Shown here: piece by piece, positions 9,459-18,868 of the stretch
How positions within the stretch are numbered: position 1 is the stretch's first letter
Layout of the letters: each line of letters starts with the position of its first letter
Source: Nioella sediminis
GTDB taxonomy: Bacteria > Pseudomonadota > Alphaproteobacteria > Rhodobacterales > Rhodobacteraceae
Direction: 5' to 3'
Assembly: GCF_001879695.1 (NCBI RefSeq)
Contig: NZ_MNBL01000044.1
Span: 1 to 59,715 of the forward strand
DNA length: 59,715 nucleotides
Translations under genes and position numbers: made by a program
Notes under the pieces: model-generated
What the model was told of the DNA's origin: nothing
Database searches by the model: none
Seen by the model: the letters and a program-made list of their open reading frames with translations, nothing else

Positions 9459-10708
9459 GGGTTTTCGTCGATGATCGCATCGGCGCGCAGTTCGGCCAGA
9501 TAGCCCTGCGCATAGCTTTCCAGACGCTGCTGGAACAGGGCCTGCCGGACTTCGTCGCGTCCACCTTCGGGCAGTTCCGTGGACCGGCCGCAGAGCATCA
9601 GGAACAGAAGCTGCGTCCCGTTCGCGCGGGTCAGCCCGGTCGAAACCTCGTTGGCATCCAGACGGGTCAGCTCGAGCGAGATATCACCGGGCACATCCTC
9701 GATCGGCAGGGAAACAAGTTCAAAGCCGCCCGGACGCACACCGTTCAGATCGTCACAGGTGTCGATGCTGTCGCGCAGATCCTGCGCCTCGGCCAAGGCC
9801 TCGGCGCTGTGGCCGCCGGGGATCAGCACCTCGGCATATTCGACCGCCATCACCTCTGGCGATACGAACCCGGTCTCGTCCAGCCCGCGCAGCTGGAAAA
9901 TCGCGATGGCAGGTCCAAGCGGCACTGGGTCTGTCACGTCGCCCACATTCATCGGCAGAAGGATCGCGCGCAGTTGCGGCGGGATCGCGGACAGGGGGCG
10001 CCAGCCAAGGCCGCCACCCTGACGGCCCGTTGCCGCAGCGGAATAGGCGCGGGCGGCTTCCGAAAAGGCCCCGATCGAGCCATCGAGTTCCCGCGCCAGG
10101 CGGGCAATGTCGGCGCGGATCTGATCGGCGTTTTCCGGGGTGATCGGCACCACGAGCTCGGCGACATTGATCTGTGCGCCGCCATCGGATGCGGACAGGG
10201 TCAGCGCCCGGTCGATCTCTTCCTCGGTGACCTGTGCGCGGGGGCCAAAACGGGCGCGCACGATATTGCGCCAGGTGATCCCGGCCGCCACGAAATCGCG
10301 GAAGGTTTCCGGCGAAATCCCCTCGTTCTGCAAGGCGCCCAGAAAGGCCTCGGTGTTCATGTTGGCGCGGCCCGCGAATTCGGCCATGCCCTCTTCGATA
10401 TCGTCGATGCTGGCGAGCATGCCGAACCGCTCGCCGACTTCGCGTTGCAGGCGTTCGTTGATCAGGGCTTCGCGCGCCTCTTCCTGCAAGTCGCCGGGTG
10501 CGTTCAGAGCTTCGAGAAACAGCACCCGCTGCGTGATTTCGTAGTGCGTGACGATCTGGTCATTCACGGTCACAGCCGCCGAAAACGGGCTTTGCGCCGT
10601 GGCCGGTGTCAACGCGGCAAGGGACAGGGCAAGCGCTGCGGTCAGGGTTTTCAGGGGGCCTGCGATGCGGGGTCTGTCTGCTTGGGTCGTCATGGTCATA
10701 TGCGTCAT
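9455..10708 (-). CDS. surA: SurA-like periplasmic peptidyl-prolyl isomerase/chaperone
   Basis: 417 residues from ATG 10708. A GTG at 10732 overlaps the lptD stop and an ATG at 10699 is also in frame. I prefer an internal start because the GTG start would put acidic residues ahead of the signal peptide. The signal peptide ends near TPATAQ. A SurA N-terminal-like helical region (VTVNDQIVTHYEITQRVLFL) is followed by a parvulin-like segment (residues about 165-280; GGLGWRPLSAIPPQL is typical). It likely chaperones outer-membrane proteins such as LptD, encoded just upstream. Confidence 0.85.
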   Translation of the reverse strand: MTHMTMTTQADRPRIAGPLKTLTAALALSLAALTPATAQSPFSAAVTVNDQIVTHYEITQRVLFLEALNAPGDLQEEAREALINERLQREVGERFGMLASIDDIEEGMAEFAGRANMNTEAFLGALQNEGISPETFRDFVAAGITWRNIVRARFGPRAQVTEEEIDRALTLSASDGGAQINVAELVVPITPENADQIRADIARLARELDGSIGAFSEAARAYSAAATGRQGGGLGWRPLSAIPPQLRAILLPMNVGDVTDPVPLGPAIAIFQLRGLDETGFVSPEVMAVEYAEVLIPGGHSAEALAEAQDLRDSIDTCDDLNGVRPGGFELVSLPIEDVPGDISLELTRLDANEVSTGLTRANGTQLLFLMLCGRSTELPEGGRDEVRQALFQQRLESYAQGYLAELRADAIIDENP

Positions 10709-10728
10709 TCTTTCGTCCGGCGTTCCGG

Positions 10729-12858
10729 TCACCTGTGGCAGCTTCGGTCATAGCTGCGCCCGTCGCGGGACGCGCCGAAACCGTTCAATGCCACAGTCAA
10801 TCCGATATCGGTGGCTGAGGGCAACGTAGCCGAGGTCGTGAACCGACGCGAGAGAGAAAACTCCACGTCCACGCACTCGGTTGCGTAGATCAGGCTCAAT
10901 CCCGCCCTTGTGGGCTCGTTGGCCTCGAAATCATAGCGCCAGTCCACTGTCGCGGCCCAGGCATTGTCGAAATCATAGCTGGCGTCAAAGGCCCATTCCG
11001 CCATGTCCTGAGGGCGGCCCTCGGCGGGATCTGCTTCCAGCCAGGTGATCGAAGAGGCAAGATCGAACTGCTCCTCCTCCCACATCAGGGCGAATTCATT
11101 CGAGCTGATATTGAAGGACTCGCTGAACAGGGCGCGGTTCATCAGGGTCAGCGAATTGCCGATCCCGAGGCTAGTGGATAGCATGAAATCGGATTGCGTC
11201 CCGTCCAGCCCCGATCCTTGGGTGAATTGCGCATGATCGCGTTCGCGCAAGACCTGCCCGACTGTCACCCCAAGCGACCAGCCAAGCGGATCGTTGCGGG
11301 TATAGGACAGCCCATAGGCCAGGCGCGGCCCCAGTTCCTGTCCGTCGGCGCCGGGAAAGCGGTTGAGCGAGAACAGGTTGCCCTCGTCGAATTCCACCAC
11401 GCGCCCATCTTCATTGGGCAGGGCAGGTTGCGTGTCAGGGGCCCAGACATATTGCAGCACCGGTTCCAGAAGATGCGTCACCCCTGCCGAATTCGCCCGC
11501 GCCAGGGGCCAGCGCAACTCGGCCGCAAGATAGGGCGTCGAGCGGGTGATGGTGTCGTCATAGGTGGAGTCCTGGCTGATATTGTAGACATCCCCCTGCC
11601 ATTGCGCCTCGACCGCCGCCAGAATGCCGGCGGGCAAGATCCAGTCGCGCCGCCAATTGGCATCGAAGCTGAGCCGCGCCACATCGCGCCCGTCGATATC
11701 GGCATCCGACCGGCGGGCATGGCTGTGCGTGGACATGCCGACCGTTGCAATGCCCCCAAGCCCGGCGGGGCTGAAGCGTTCCGTTACCTCCGCATCAAGG
11801 GTCAGGGTGGGCAGGGTGAAATTGTTGTCGCCCTCCCGCAGGGACCGGAACCGGTTGGCGGAAATGCCGATATACTCGTTGCGATCGGCCCGGCTGAGGG
11901 TCACGCCCGTGTTCAGGCTGTCTTCCTCGCTATAGCCATACGTCAACAGGTAATCCGGATCCGAGACGGTTTCGTAGGTGAACTCCAGCCGGAAATCGCG
12001 CGGCAGGTCGAACCACCCCTCTGCAAAGACGTAGGATCGGGACGAGTCCACCGACAGGTCATCCCAGCTGACAGCCCCGTTCAGTTCGACAAATCCGTTC
12101 TCGAACGCCCGGCGAAACCGGGCCTCAAGTGTCTGGCTGTCGCCTGCGGTGATATAGGGCGTGACGGTCAGGTCCGCGTGATCGCCCAACTCGATGAAAT
12201 AGGGCAGGCGAATGCCGGTGCCCAACTGGTTCGACGCGCGAATGGTCGGGGTCAGAAAGCCGGTGGCGCGTTCCAGCGTCGGATCGGGCAGCCGCAGACG
12301 CGGGAACCATGCAATCGGCACACCGAGCGCCCGGAACTGGGCATCTTCGAAATAGAGCTGTTGTTCCTGCTGATCATGGATGATCCGACGCGCCCGGATC
12401 TGCCACAGCGGCACCGGGTTGGCGGCGCAGACTTCGCAGGACGATGCGACGGTCTGGTACATTTGCGTGTAGCGCCCGTCGACCCGGTTGATTTGGGTCG
12501 CGGCAATCTGCAACTGCCGGTCCAGAACCAGCCGGGCGGATTGTAGCACACCGTTTTGCAAATCGGCCGAAAGCTCGGCGAAATCGGCGAAGACGATGCT
12601 GCGGCCGCTGTCTTCGGTCAGGGTGATCGGGCCTTCCACGGTCACGCGATCCGCGGTGCCATCATAGACAATCCGGCCCGCGCGCAGCCTGACCCCGTTG
12701 TAGAAGATCTCGACATTGCCGCTGGCGGTGACCGAGGTGGTTGCGCCGGAAAAGCGGATGTCGTCGGCGATCAGCGTCGCGGGAATGGCGCGCGTTTGCG
12801 CGGCCAGCGGGCTTGCCAGCAGGATCAGGGACAGAAGAAACGCGCCGATCCGCATCAT
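10729..12858 (-). CDS. lptD: LPS-assembly outer-membrane protein LptD
   Basis: 709 residues from ATG 12858, with a second ATG directly after at 12855; GGAGG lies 4-7 bp upstream of these. The open frame continues upstream into lptG, but that part is not coding. A signal peptide (ending SPLAAQ) precedes an OstA/LptA-like beta-jellyroll domain (IPATLIADDIRFSG... YNGVRLRAGRIVYDG) and a long C-terminal beta-barrel. Cysteines near residue 145 (SSCEVCAANP) and near the C-terminus (ATECVDVEF, SCHR) could form the inter-domain disulfides known in LptD. The start overlaps the lptG stop. Confidence 0.95.
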   Translation of the reverse strand: MMRIGAFLLSLILLASPLAAQTRAIPATLIADDIRFSGATTSVTASGNVEIFYNGVRLRAGRIVYDGTADRVTVEGPITLTEDSGRSIVFADFAELSADLQNGVLQSARLVLDRQLQIAATQINRVDGRYTQMYQTVASSCEVCAANPVPLWQIRARRIIHDQQEQQLYFEDAQFRALGVPIAWFPRLRLPDPTLERATGFLTPTIRASNQLGTGIRLPYFIELGDHADLTVTPYITAGDSQTLEARFRRAFENGFVELNGAVSWDDLSVDSSRSYVFAEGWFDLPRDFRLEFTYETVSDPDYLLTYGYSEEDSLNTGVTLSRADRNEYIGISANRFRSLREGDNNFTLPTLTLDAEVTERFSPAGLGGIATVGMSTHSHARRSDADIDGRDVARLSFDANWRRDWILPAGILAAVEAQWQGDVYNISQDSTYDDTITRSTPYLAAELRWPLARANSAGVTHLLEPVLQYVWAPDTQPALPNEDGRVVEFDEGNLFSLNRFPGADGQELGPRLAYGLSYTRNDPLGWSLGVTVGQVLRERDHAQFTQGSGLDGTQSDFMLSTSLGIGNSLTLMNRALFSESFNISSNEFALMWEEEQFDLASSITWLEADPAEGRPQDMAEWAFDASYDFDNAWAATVDWRYDFEANEPTRAGLSLIYATECVDVEFSLSRRFTTSATLPSATDIGLTVALNGFGASRDGRSYDRSCHR

Positions 12859-13949
12859 CCGTCCTCCGTATGCAAGAGAATTCCAAGCGACAGCAGAATC
12901 GCCGCGATCGGTGGAGTCCATGCCGCGACGGCCACCGGCAACTGGCCGGTTTCCCCCAGAACCTGCGCGAAATTGCGCAGGAAGAACAGCCCGAATCCCA
13001 CCAGCAATGCGAATAGCACCATCATCCCCGTTTTCCCAAAACGTGTATGCCTCATCGTGAAGCTCGCGCCAATCAGAACCATCGCGGCGAGAAGCAGGGG
13101 ATTGGCCAATTCACTCATGAACCACATGCGGTGTTGCAGGGCGGCAAAGCCCGCCGTGCGCAGTTGCGAGATGAACCGGGGCAGTTCGTAGATCGGAATC
13201 GTCGTGGGGCGGCCGAAACTGTCGCGGATCTGATCGCGGGTCAGGGTGGAGGGCAGGGTGAAGGTTTCATGGCTGGTGGCCTCCGCCTCGGGGTTGGCCT
13301 GTCCTAGCGGCCAGAGCTTGGCATCGGTCAGCGTCCATGCCCCATCCGTCAGAATAGCGGAGTCCGCGTCAATGCGACTTTGCGCCAACCCGTCGGGGTC
13401 GAAGACAAAGAAACTGGTTTCGAAAAGCGACGTGCCATCGGAATTGGCGCGCGCCGCGCGGATCACGGTCTGGCCGAACTGGCTGCCCTGGCGCAGCCAC
13501 AGCCCTTCGCCAGACACGGACAGGGTTCGGTTTTCGCCGCTCTGGTAGCGCGACATGGAGATCTCGTATTGCCGCTCGGTTGCGGCGACGAGCGGATTGA
13601 TGACCAGCAGTCCGAGGATTCCGATCACAAGCGACATCATCACCGGCGACAGGGCCGAATGCAGGGCAGACCGGCCCGAGGCCCGTATGACCACAAGCTC
13701 GGACGTGCGCGCCAGGGACAGGAACAGAACGAGCGTTGCCAGGATAATGAACAGCGGCAGCATCCGGTAGAGCGTGCCGGGCAGGTTCAGCAGCGCCAGA
13801 TTGAACGCCGCGCCTAGCCCCGCATTGCTTTCCCCGATCGCGCGCAGCTGTTCGGCAAGGTCGATCGGCAGCAGAATGGCGACGAAGACCGCCAGCACGA
13901 TCAGGAACGAGCGCAGGAACCTGCGGGCGATATACAGATGCAGGATCAT
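12855..13949 (-). CDS. lptG: LPS export ABC transporter permease LptG
   Basis: 364 residues from ATG 13949 (ILHLYIARRFLRSFLIVLAV), which overlaps the lptF stop by 4 bp. The frame is open further upstream only inside lptF. It has the YjgP/YjgQ layout: membrane segments in the first 110 residues, a periplasmic jellyroll domain (about 120-270) and three membrane segments at the end. LptB2FG extracts LPS from the inner membrane; lptB is not in the window. Confidence 0.94.
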   Translation of the reverse strand: MILHLYIARRFLRSFLIVLAVFVAILLPIDLAEQLRAIGESNAGLGAAFNLALLNLPGTLYRMLPLFIILATLVLFLSLARTSELVVIRASGRSALHSALSPVMMSLVIGILGLLVINPLVAATERQYEISMSRYQSGENRTLSVSGEGLWLRQGSQFGQTVIRAARANSDGTSLFETSFFVFDPDGLAQSRIDADSAILTDGAWTLTDAKLWPLGQANPEAEATSHETFTLPSTLTRDQIRDSFGRPTTIPIYELPRFISQLRTAGFAALQHRMWFMSELANPLLLAAMVLIGASFTMRHTRFGKTGMMVLFALLVGFGLFFLRNFAQVLGETGQLPVAVAAWTPPIAAILLSLGILLHTEDG

Positions 13950-15076
13950 GCCGCGGCCTCCTGTCGGCGCGGGCGCCGGTGGCCTCGCAGGGCCAGCGCG
14001 ATCATCAGCGCGGCAATGGCTCCGGCCGCTGCCGGTTGCAGATAGGCCAGCCAAGCCATGCCGTCCTGCCGCATCCCGACGCTTTCAGCCACGTTCCAGA
14101 TCATCTGCAGGGGAATGATCAACGCGATGGCCAAAAGGATCTGCGGCCAGATGCCAAAGCGCGAGAACGCGCCGAGCATCAGGGTCGCAGCTGCGATCAC
14201 CGGCACGAACAGCGCGAAGATGGGGCGGGCAAGCCGGTCATGACCCGAGAAGCGGAACTCGGCAAGCGTCGAGCCCTGCGCCTCTGCAAAGGCACGCGGC
14301 GCAAACAGCAGCACCGGGGTGGACAGTTCCCGGATATGCAGTGTGCGCGTCTCCGGCGTTTCGATCAGCCCAGCAATGTCATAGGTGAAATCGTCGAATT
14401 CGACGATGGACAGGCGCTGCCCTTCGGCCTGCACGGTCTGCGCCACCCCCTCGAACATCACCAGCCGGGGGCCGGCCTCTGACGAGACCAGCAGCGCGCG
14501 CCGGGCGGTATAGGTCGTTTCCACATCGGGCGTTGACCTGTCTTGCAGGAACACGTCGCGAAACTCGCCCAGTTCGGTGATCTCGCGGATGTAGACGGTC
14601 AGCCCATCCGTGGGGTGGATGAACTCGCCTTCCCGCAGAAGCCTGCCGGTCATGTCCTGAGACACCTCCACCGACCGGTTCATGAGCTGGCCACGGGCGG
14701 CGGGCACAAGGTAATGCGCCAGAATCGCCAGAAGCAGCGCGGCCACGACACCGAACACCCAGACCGGACGCAGAAGCCTAAGGGCCGAGCAACCCGCGGT
14801 CTGCATCACCACAAGCTCACTTTCCGAAATCATCCGGTTGGTGACATAGATCGCTGCCACAAAGGCCGAGACCGGCAGCACGAGAAAGATGATCTGTGGC
14901 AGGGAAAGGGCGGAAAACTCTAGGAAAACCCGCAAGGATTGCCCGTCGCCGATCAGCCTGTCGAACAGGCCCACGGCCCGGTTGACCCAGTAGACCGAGA
15001 CCAGCACAAGGCTGAAGAAGCTGAACAGCGCCAGAAGCTGTGACAGGATATACCGGTCATAGCGTCCCACGTTCAT
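13946..15076 (-). CDS. lptF: LPS export ABC transporter permease LptF
   Basis: 376 residues. It begins RYDRYILSQLLALFSFFSLV and has the same layout as LptG: N-terminal membrane segments, a periplasmic domain and C-terminal membrane segments ending in a basic tail (LRGHRRPRRQEAAA). Family motifs include SESELVVMQTAGCSALRLLR. It is the first gene of the lptF-lptG-lptD-surA-pdxA-rsmA run, so its promoter should lie in the 138-bp divergent gap shared with pepA. Confidence 0.94.
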   Translation of the reverse strand: MNVGRYDRYILSQLLALFSFFSLVLVSVYWVNRAVGLFDRLIGDGQSLRVFLEFSALSLPQIIFLVLPVSAFVAAIYVTNRMISESELVVMQTAGCSALRLLRPVWVFGVVAALLLAILAHYLVPAARGQLMNRSVEVSQDMTGRLLREGEFIHPTDGLTVYIREITELGEFRDVFLQDRSTPDVETTYTARRALLVSSEAGPRLVMFEGVAQTVQAEGQRLSIVEFDDFTYDIAGLIETPETRTLHIRELSTPVLLFAPRAFAEAQGSTLAEFRFSGHDRLARPIFALFVPVIAAATLMLGAFSRFGIWPQILLAIALIIPLQMIWNVAESVGMRQDGMAWLAYLQPAAAGAIAALMIALALRGHRRPRRQEAAA

Positions 15077-15214
15077 CGCCCCCCGAAATCAAGCTCTTAA
15101 CAACCCCAGTAACCAAGGTCTTAATCCAATCGCAGCCACAAGGACAGGCATATCTGGTCAAGCCTGCCCACTAGTTCTAGTGTTGCAACAACATCCAATT
15201 CCAGAGGTTCCCAC
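15077..15214. promoter_or_regulatory. Divergent lptF / pepA promoter region
   Basis: 138 bp between two divergent genes. The gap is less GC-rich than the surrounding genes. It holds the near-palindrome ACTAGTTCTAGT at about 15170-15181. No exact -35/-10 pair could be fixed by eye. Promoters for both operons are inferred from gene arrangement. Confidence 0.45.
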
Positions 15215-16684
15215 ATGACCACGCCGATTGCCATTTCCTTCTCTGAAACCGACCTCGATGCGCTGGCAGGCGCCGAAGGCAAGCTGGCGGTGATCGTCAC
15301 CCCCGATGGCAAGCTCGACCAGTCTGCGCGCCGGGTGAACCGGCTGACCAAGGGGGCTTTGGTGCGTCTGGCCGAGTCGGACGCCTGGGACAAGGCCAAG
15401 ACGGGCGATTGCGTGTCTCTGGGCTTTCCGACCGGCCTCGCCGCCGAGGCGCTGCTGGTCGTCAAGCTTCCCCGCCGGGTCAGTGTCGAAGAGGCGCGTC
15501 GCGCCGGGGCCGAACTGGCCAAGGCCAAGGGCAAGGCGGCGCTGACCGTGGCCGCCGGGGCGTTCCACCGGGCCGCTGACATGTCTTTCGGACTGACGAT
15601 GCGGGCCTATGAATTCACCGATCACAAGACCGGTGACCCTTCCATCGGCGAAGGGGCCTTGTTCCTTGTCAGTAAGCCCGAGGACGTGTCCGCCGAAGCC
15701 GCGCCCATGACCGCCGTGGCCGAGGGCGTCTTTTTCACCCGCGATCTGGTGAGCGAGCCGTCCAACGTGCTGACCACCGAAGAGTTCGCCGCGCGTCTCG
15801 CCGCGATGGCCGATCTGGGGCTGGAGGTGGAGATCCTCGACGAAGCAGAGCTGGAAACACTCGGTATGCGGGCGCTGCTGGCCGTGGGGCAGGGGTCCGA
15901 AAGCCCCTCCAAGGTTGTGGTTATGCAGTGGAAGGGCGGCGGGGACGAGGCCCCGCTGGCACTGATCGGCAAGGGTGTTGTTTTCGACACCGGTGGCATC
16001 AGCCTGAAACCGGCCGGCGGCATGGAAGACATGACCATGGATATGGGCGGCGCGGGCGTCGTCTCGGGCGTCATGCGCGCGCTGGCGCTGCGCAAGGCCA
16101 AGGCCAATGTCGTGGGCGTCGTGGGCCTCGTGGAAAACATGCCCGACGGGCGCGCGCAGCGGCCCGGCGACGTGGTGCGGTCCATGAAGGGCGACACGAT
16201 CGAGGTGATCAACACCGATGCCGAAGGGCGGCTCGTCCTCTGCGATATCATGTGGTATGCGCAAGACCGCTTCCAGCCTACCGGCATGGTGGACCTCGCC
16301 ACGCTCACCGGCGCGATCATCATCGGGTTGGGGCATGAAAACGCGGGCGTGTTTTCCAATGATGACGGGTTCTGCAACAGCTTCCTGAAGGCAGCTGGCG
16401 CGGAAGGAGAGGGCGCTTGGCGCATGCCTCTCGGCGATGCCTATGACAAGATGCTGAAATCCCATGTGGCGGATATGAAGAATGTGGGCGGCCGTCCTGC
16501 GGGCTCGATCACCGCGGCGCAGTTCCTGCAACGTTTTGTGAAGGATGAAACCCCTTGGATTCACCTCGACATTGCAGGTGTGGCCAGCGTCAAGGCGGAT
16601 ACGGCGCTGGCGCCCAAGGGCGCGACCGGTTGGGGCGTCATGGCGCTCGACCGGATGATCCGCGATGGCTACGAGGCGGAGTAA
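15215..16684 (+). CDS. pepA: Leucyl aminopeptidase (M17)
   Basis: 489 residues. The M17 signature NTDAEGRLVLCD is present, as is GKGVVFDTGGISLKPAGGM, which supplies metal-binding Lys and Asp residues. The N-terminal macro-like domain (about 1-160) is followed by the catalytic domain. It releases N-terminal amino acids and usually forms hexamers with two metal ions per subunit. AGAGG precedes the start by about 9 bp. holC follows after 6 bp; pepA-holC is a common pair. Confidence 0.95.
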   Translation: MTTPIAISFSETDLDALAGAEGKLAVIVTPDGKLDQSARRVNRLTKGALVRLAESDAWDKAKTGDCVSLGFPTGLAAEALLVVKLPRRVSVEEARRAGAELAKAKGKAALTVAAGAFHRAADMSFGLTMRAYEFTDHKTGDPSIGEGALFLVSKPEDVSAEAAPMTAVAEGVFFTRDLVSEPSNVLTTEEFAARLAAMADLGLEVEILDEAELETLGMRALLAVGQGSESPSKVVVMQWKGGGDEAPLALIGKGVVFDTGGISLKPAGGMEDMTMDMGGAGVVSGVMRALALRKAKANVVGVVGLVENMPDGRAQRPGDVVRSMKGDTIEVINTDAEGRLVLCDIMWYAQDRFQPTGMVDLATLTGAIIIGLGHENAGVFSNDDGFCNSFLKAAGAEGEGAWRMPLGDAYDKMLKSHVADMKNVGGRPAGSITAAQFLQRFVKDETPWIHLDIAGVASVKADTALAPKGATGWGVMALDRMIRDGYEAE

Positions 16685-16690
16685 CCCCCC

Positions 16691-17152
16691 ATGGGCGCGG
16701 CCTATTTCTACCACTTGACCCGGTCCAGCGCCGAGACGACCGTGCAGACCCTTGCGGCCAAGTCGCTGCAAGTGGGCTGGAGGGTGGTGGTCCGGGGCCG
16801 CTCGGATGCATTTCTCGACCGGTTGGACGAGCTGCTATGGCTGCGCCCCGAGGAGGGCTTCCTGCCCCATGGCCGCGCGGGCGGGCCGCATGATGCCGAT
16901 CAGCCGGTATTGTTGTGCAGCGGGGCAGATATCTCCAACGGGGCCGCCTGCCTGATGAGCGTGGAGGGGGCCGAGGTCAGCCCCGACGAGGTGCAGCGCC
17001 TCGACCGGGTCTGCATCCTCTTTGATGGCGGCAATAGCGAAGCCGTGGCCCATGCCCGCACCCAATGGAAAGCGCTGACAGGCGCGGGCTGTGCCGCGCA
17101 ATACTGGTCCGAAGAGGGTGGCAGGTGGGAGAAGAAGGCGGAAACGAGCTGA
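16691..17152 (+). CDS. holC: DNA polymerase III chi subunit
   Basis: 153 residues. The family pattern is visible: AYFYHLTRSSAETTVQTLAAK near the start, then RVVVRGRSDAFLDRLDELLW and GFLPHGRAGGPHDADQPVLL. Chi links the clamp loader to single-stranded-DNA-binding protein. It starts 6 bp after pepA, as in many Proteobacteria. Confidence 0.92.
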   Translation: MGAAYFYHLTRSSAETTVQTLAAKSLQVGWRVVVRGRSDAFLDRLDELLWLRPEEGFLPHGRAGGPHDADQPVLLCSGADISNGAACLMSVEGAEVSPDEVQRLDRVCILFDGGNSEAVAHARTQWKALTGAGCAAQYWSEEGGRWEKKAETS

Positions 17153-17189
17153 CGCAGAAGGGCGCGTTTTTGATCCTTCCGGCTCCGCG

Positions 17190-18062
17190 TCAGGCCACGG
17201 CCTTTCCAACCAGCTTTGCCCAGATCCTTTCCGGCACCTGCCGCGCGCTCATCGCGCGAGGGTAGGTCAGTTCCTCCATCTCCGGCACGTCTCCGTAGAG
17301 CGCTTCGAACTCGGCATAATTGTCAAAGACCCGGCGCGAGACGTTGTCGATGAAGGTCTCGGCAGGCGCGCCATTGGCGAGGATGATTTCGTGCGCTTCG
17401 GTTTCGATGTGATAGACGGTATAGGTCTCTCCCAACTCAGCAAGCGGCACCCGCGTGATGCCCTCGCCATTCACGAGCGCGCCCGCGTGGCATATCACAC
17501 CATCGACCAGCATCCCGTGGTCGGCGGTCACCGTCAGGTCGGTATGCGGCAGGCCATCGCCCAAGGAACCCGCCGCAATACGCACCGGCGTCAACCGCTC
17601 GGCGGGGCCGAACATCGGGAACACGGTCTGCCGCCCGATCCACTTGACCGGCACTGATGCGCCTTCTGCGGTCAGGACAAGATCGCCGATCGCCAGCGCC
17701 TCGACCATAACCTCGCCCTTGGGCGTTTTAATGCCGGTGCCTGCCGCGAAACAGAACGCGAAATTTGCCGCCGTGAAGGTTGAGGTGATCGAGCTGTCGA
17801 GCGTTGCGGGAAAGGTTACGGGTGTCGGGCCGGGATTGTAGATTTGCTGAAATGTACTCGGAAAACCGCCGTTGCTGGTAAAGACCGGCATCGTAACACC
17901 ATTGATCACCAAGGTCCCAGCGAAGAGCCAGCCATTACCGTCATCGTCCAAAGGATCGAATTCGTCGTCATTGTCCAGATCGGTGACAGTTCCGGTACCA
18001 CCAGAAATCGGACTGGCAAGGTTAAAATAGTTGATATTCTGAATGTAGGTGAAGTCACCCAT
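17190..18062 (-). CDS. Hint domain-containing protein
   Basis: 290 residues. The first ~100 residues show no recognised fold; an acidic DxDxD-type stretch (DLDNDDEFDPLDDDGNGW, about 28-45) could bind calcium. The Hint (hedgehog/intein) domain begins at Cys104 (CFAAGTGIKTPKGEVMVEAL) and runs to about residue 245, with LTVTADHGMLVDG as its histidine-containing block. The C-terminus is short, without an intein-type HN-Cys/Ser junction, so it is not a splicing intein. No signal peptide is seen. A GGGGAGATAAG-type ribosome site precedes the ATG. A related Hint domain occurs at 23536-25236. Confidence 0.85.
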   Translation of the reverse strand: MGDFTYIQNINYFNLASPISGGTGTVTDLDNDDEFDPLDDDGNGWLFAGTLVINGVTMPVFTSNGGFPSTFQQIYNPGPTPVTFPATLDSSITSTFTAANFAFCFAAGTGIKTPKGEVMVEALAIGDLVLTAEGASVPVKWIGRQTVFPMFGPAERLTPVRIAAGSLGDGLPHTDLTVTADHGMLVDGVICHAGALVNGEGITRVPLAELGETYTVYHIETEAHEIILANGAPAETFIDNVSRRVFDNYAEFEALYGDVPEMEELTYPRAMSARQVPERIWAKLVGKAVA

Positions 18063-18194
18063 TTCTTATCTCCCCATAGCGTTGCGTGAAGGGAGCCCCC
18101 CTTCGGTTTTGTTGTGTCTATGGCGAGTTGGTCGGCGAAAATTGCCGGCTGCCTGCTCATTCAGGCTCTACCCGACGTTAGGGCAGGAACAAAG

Positions 18195-18219
18195 AGTCAA
18201 TCAAGCAAAAGAATTGACT
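18195..18219. promoter_or_regulatory. Inverted repeat upstream of the Hint gene
   Basis: AGTCAAT (18195-18201) and ATTGACT (18213-18219) are exact inverted copies around 11 bp, about 135 bp upstream of the Hint-gene start and just after the protease stop. It could be an operator or a weak hairpin; nothing else supports a function. Confidence 0.3.
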
Positions 18220-18236
18220 GCCCCTTAAGAAAGCGA

Positions 18237-18818
18237 TCACCGCGTCAGCACCATCTGCCCATCTTCAATGGCGATCCGGTCGAAGAGGTTGAGATAGCTC
18301 ATGCCGAGCAGGCTTTCCTGCATGGGCGAGCCATTGACCACGGCGGGCACGCGGCGGTCGGTGATCGGGCCAAGCTCCACCCGGTCGAGCCGCACGGGGG
18401 CGGTCTGGACCATGCCATTGGCGGTCATGGCGCGGCTTGTATAGCGCAGGGTGGCGGTGTCCAGACCGGCGCGGGCGGCATCCTGCGGGGTCAGAACCAT
18501 GTCGGTCGCGCCCGTATCCACGACAAAGCGGATGGGCGCGCCGTTGATTTCCAGTGTGAGGTAGTAATGACCGTCGAAACTGCGCGGCACCGTGACTTCA
18601 CCCGTTCCAGTCACGACCGATTGCTGGGGCAGCACGTTGGTGCGCAGTTCGGGCCACACGCCTACGGCAATGAAACCTCCAACGACCAGAACCCCCCAGA
18701 CCACCGCATAGCGCGCGACCTTGCCGATCTGGTGGCGATTGGCCGAGATGATCGACCCCGTCAGCGCGATGGCCAGCAGGCTGAGATAGATGATCGAGGC
18801 GATGTCGGTGTCTTTCAT
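18237..18818 (-). CDS. Membrane-anchored retropepsin-like aspartic protease (clan AA)
   Basis: 193 residues. Two N-terminal membrane segments (IIYLSLLAIALTGSIIS and YAVVWGVLVVGGFIAVGV) are followed by a retropepsin-like domain whose active-site triad is DTG in RFVVDTGATDMVLTP; the typical LLGMSYLNLF motif is near the end. It matches the TIGR02281 clan AA protease family. Substrate unknown. It lies 50 bp downstream of marC on the same strand. Confidence 0.87.
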   Translation of the reverse strand: MKDTDIASIIYLSLLAIALTGSIISANRHQIGKVARYAVVWGVLVVGGFIAVGVWPELRTNVLPQQSVVTGTGEVTVPRSFDGHYYLTLEINGAPIRFVVDTGATDMVLTPQDAARAGLDTATLRYTSRAMTANGMVQTAPVRLDRVELGPITDRRVPAVVNGSPMQESLLGMSYLNLFDRIAIEDGQMVLTR

Positions 18819-18868
18819 CGGGCCGGTCTGAACGTTGATCCTGAGGCCAATATAGGGCAGGGGGCCGC

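Noticed and set aside
17190-18062. Intein interrupting a host gene
   Set aside because: The Hint domain has no C-terminal Asn plus Cys/Ser/Thr junction and no host protein after it; both Hint genes are complete stand-alone proteins.
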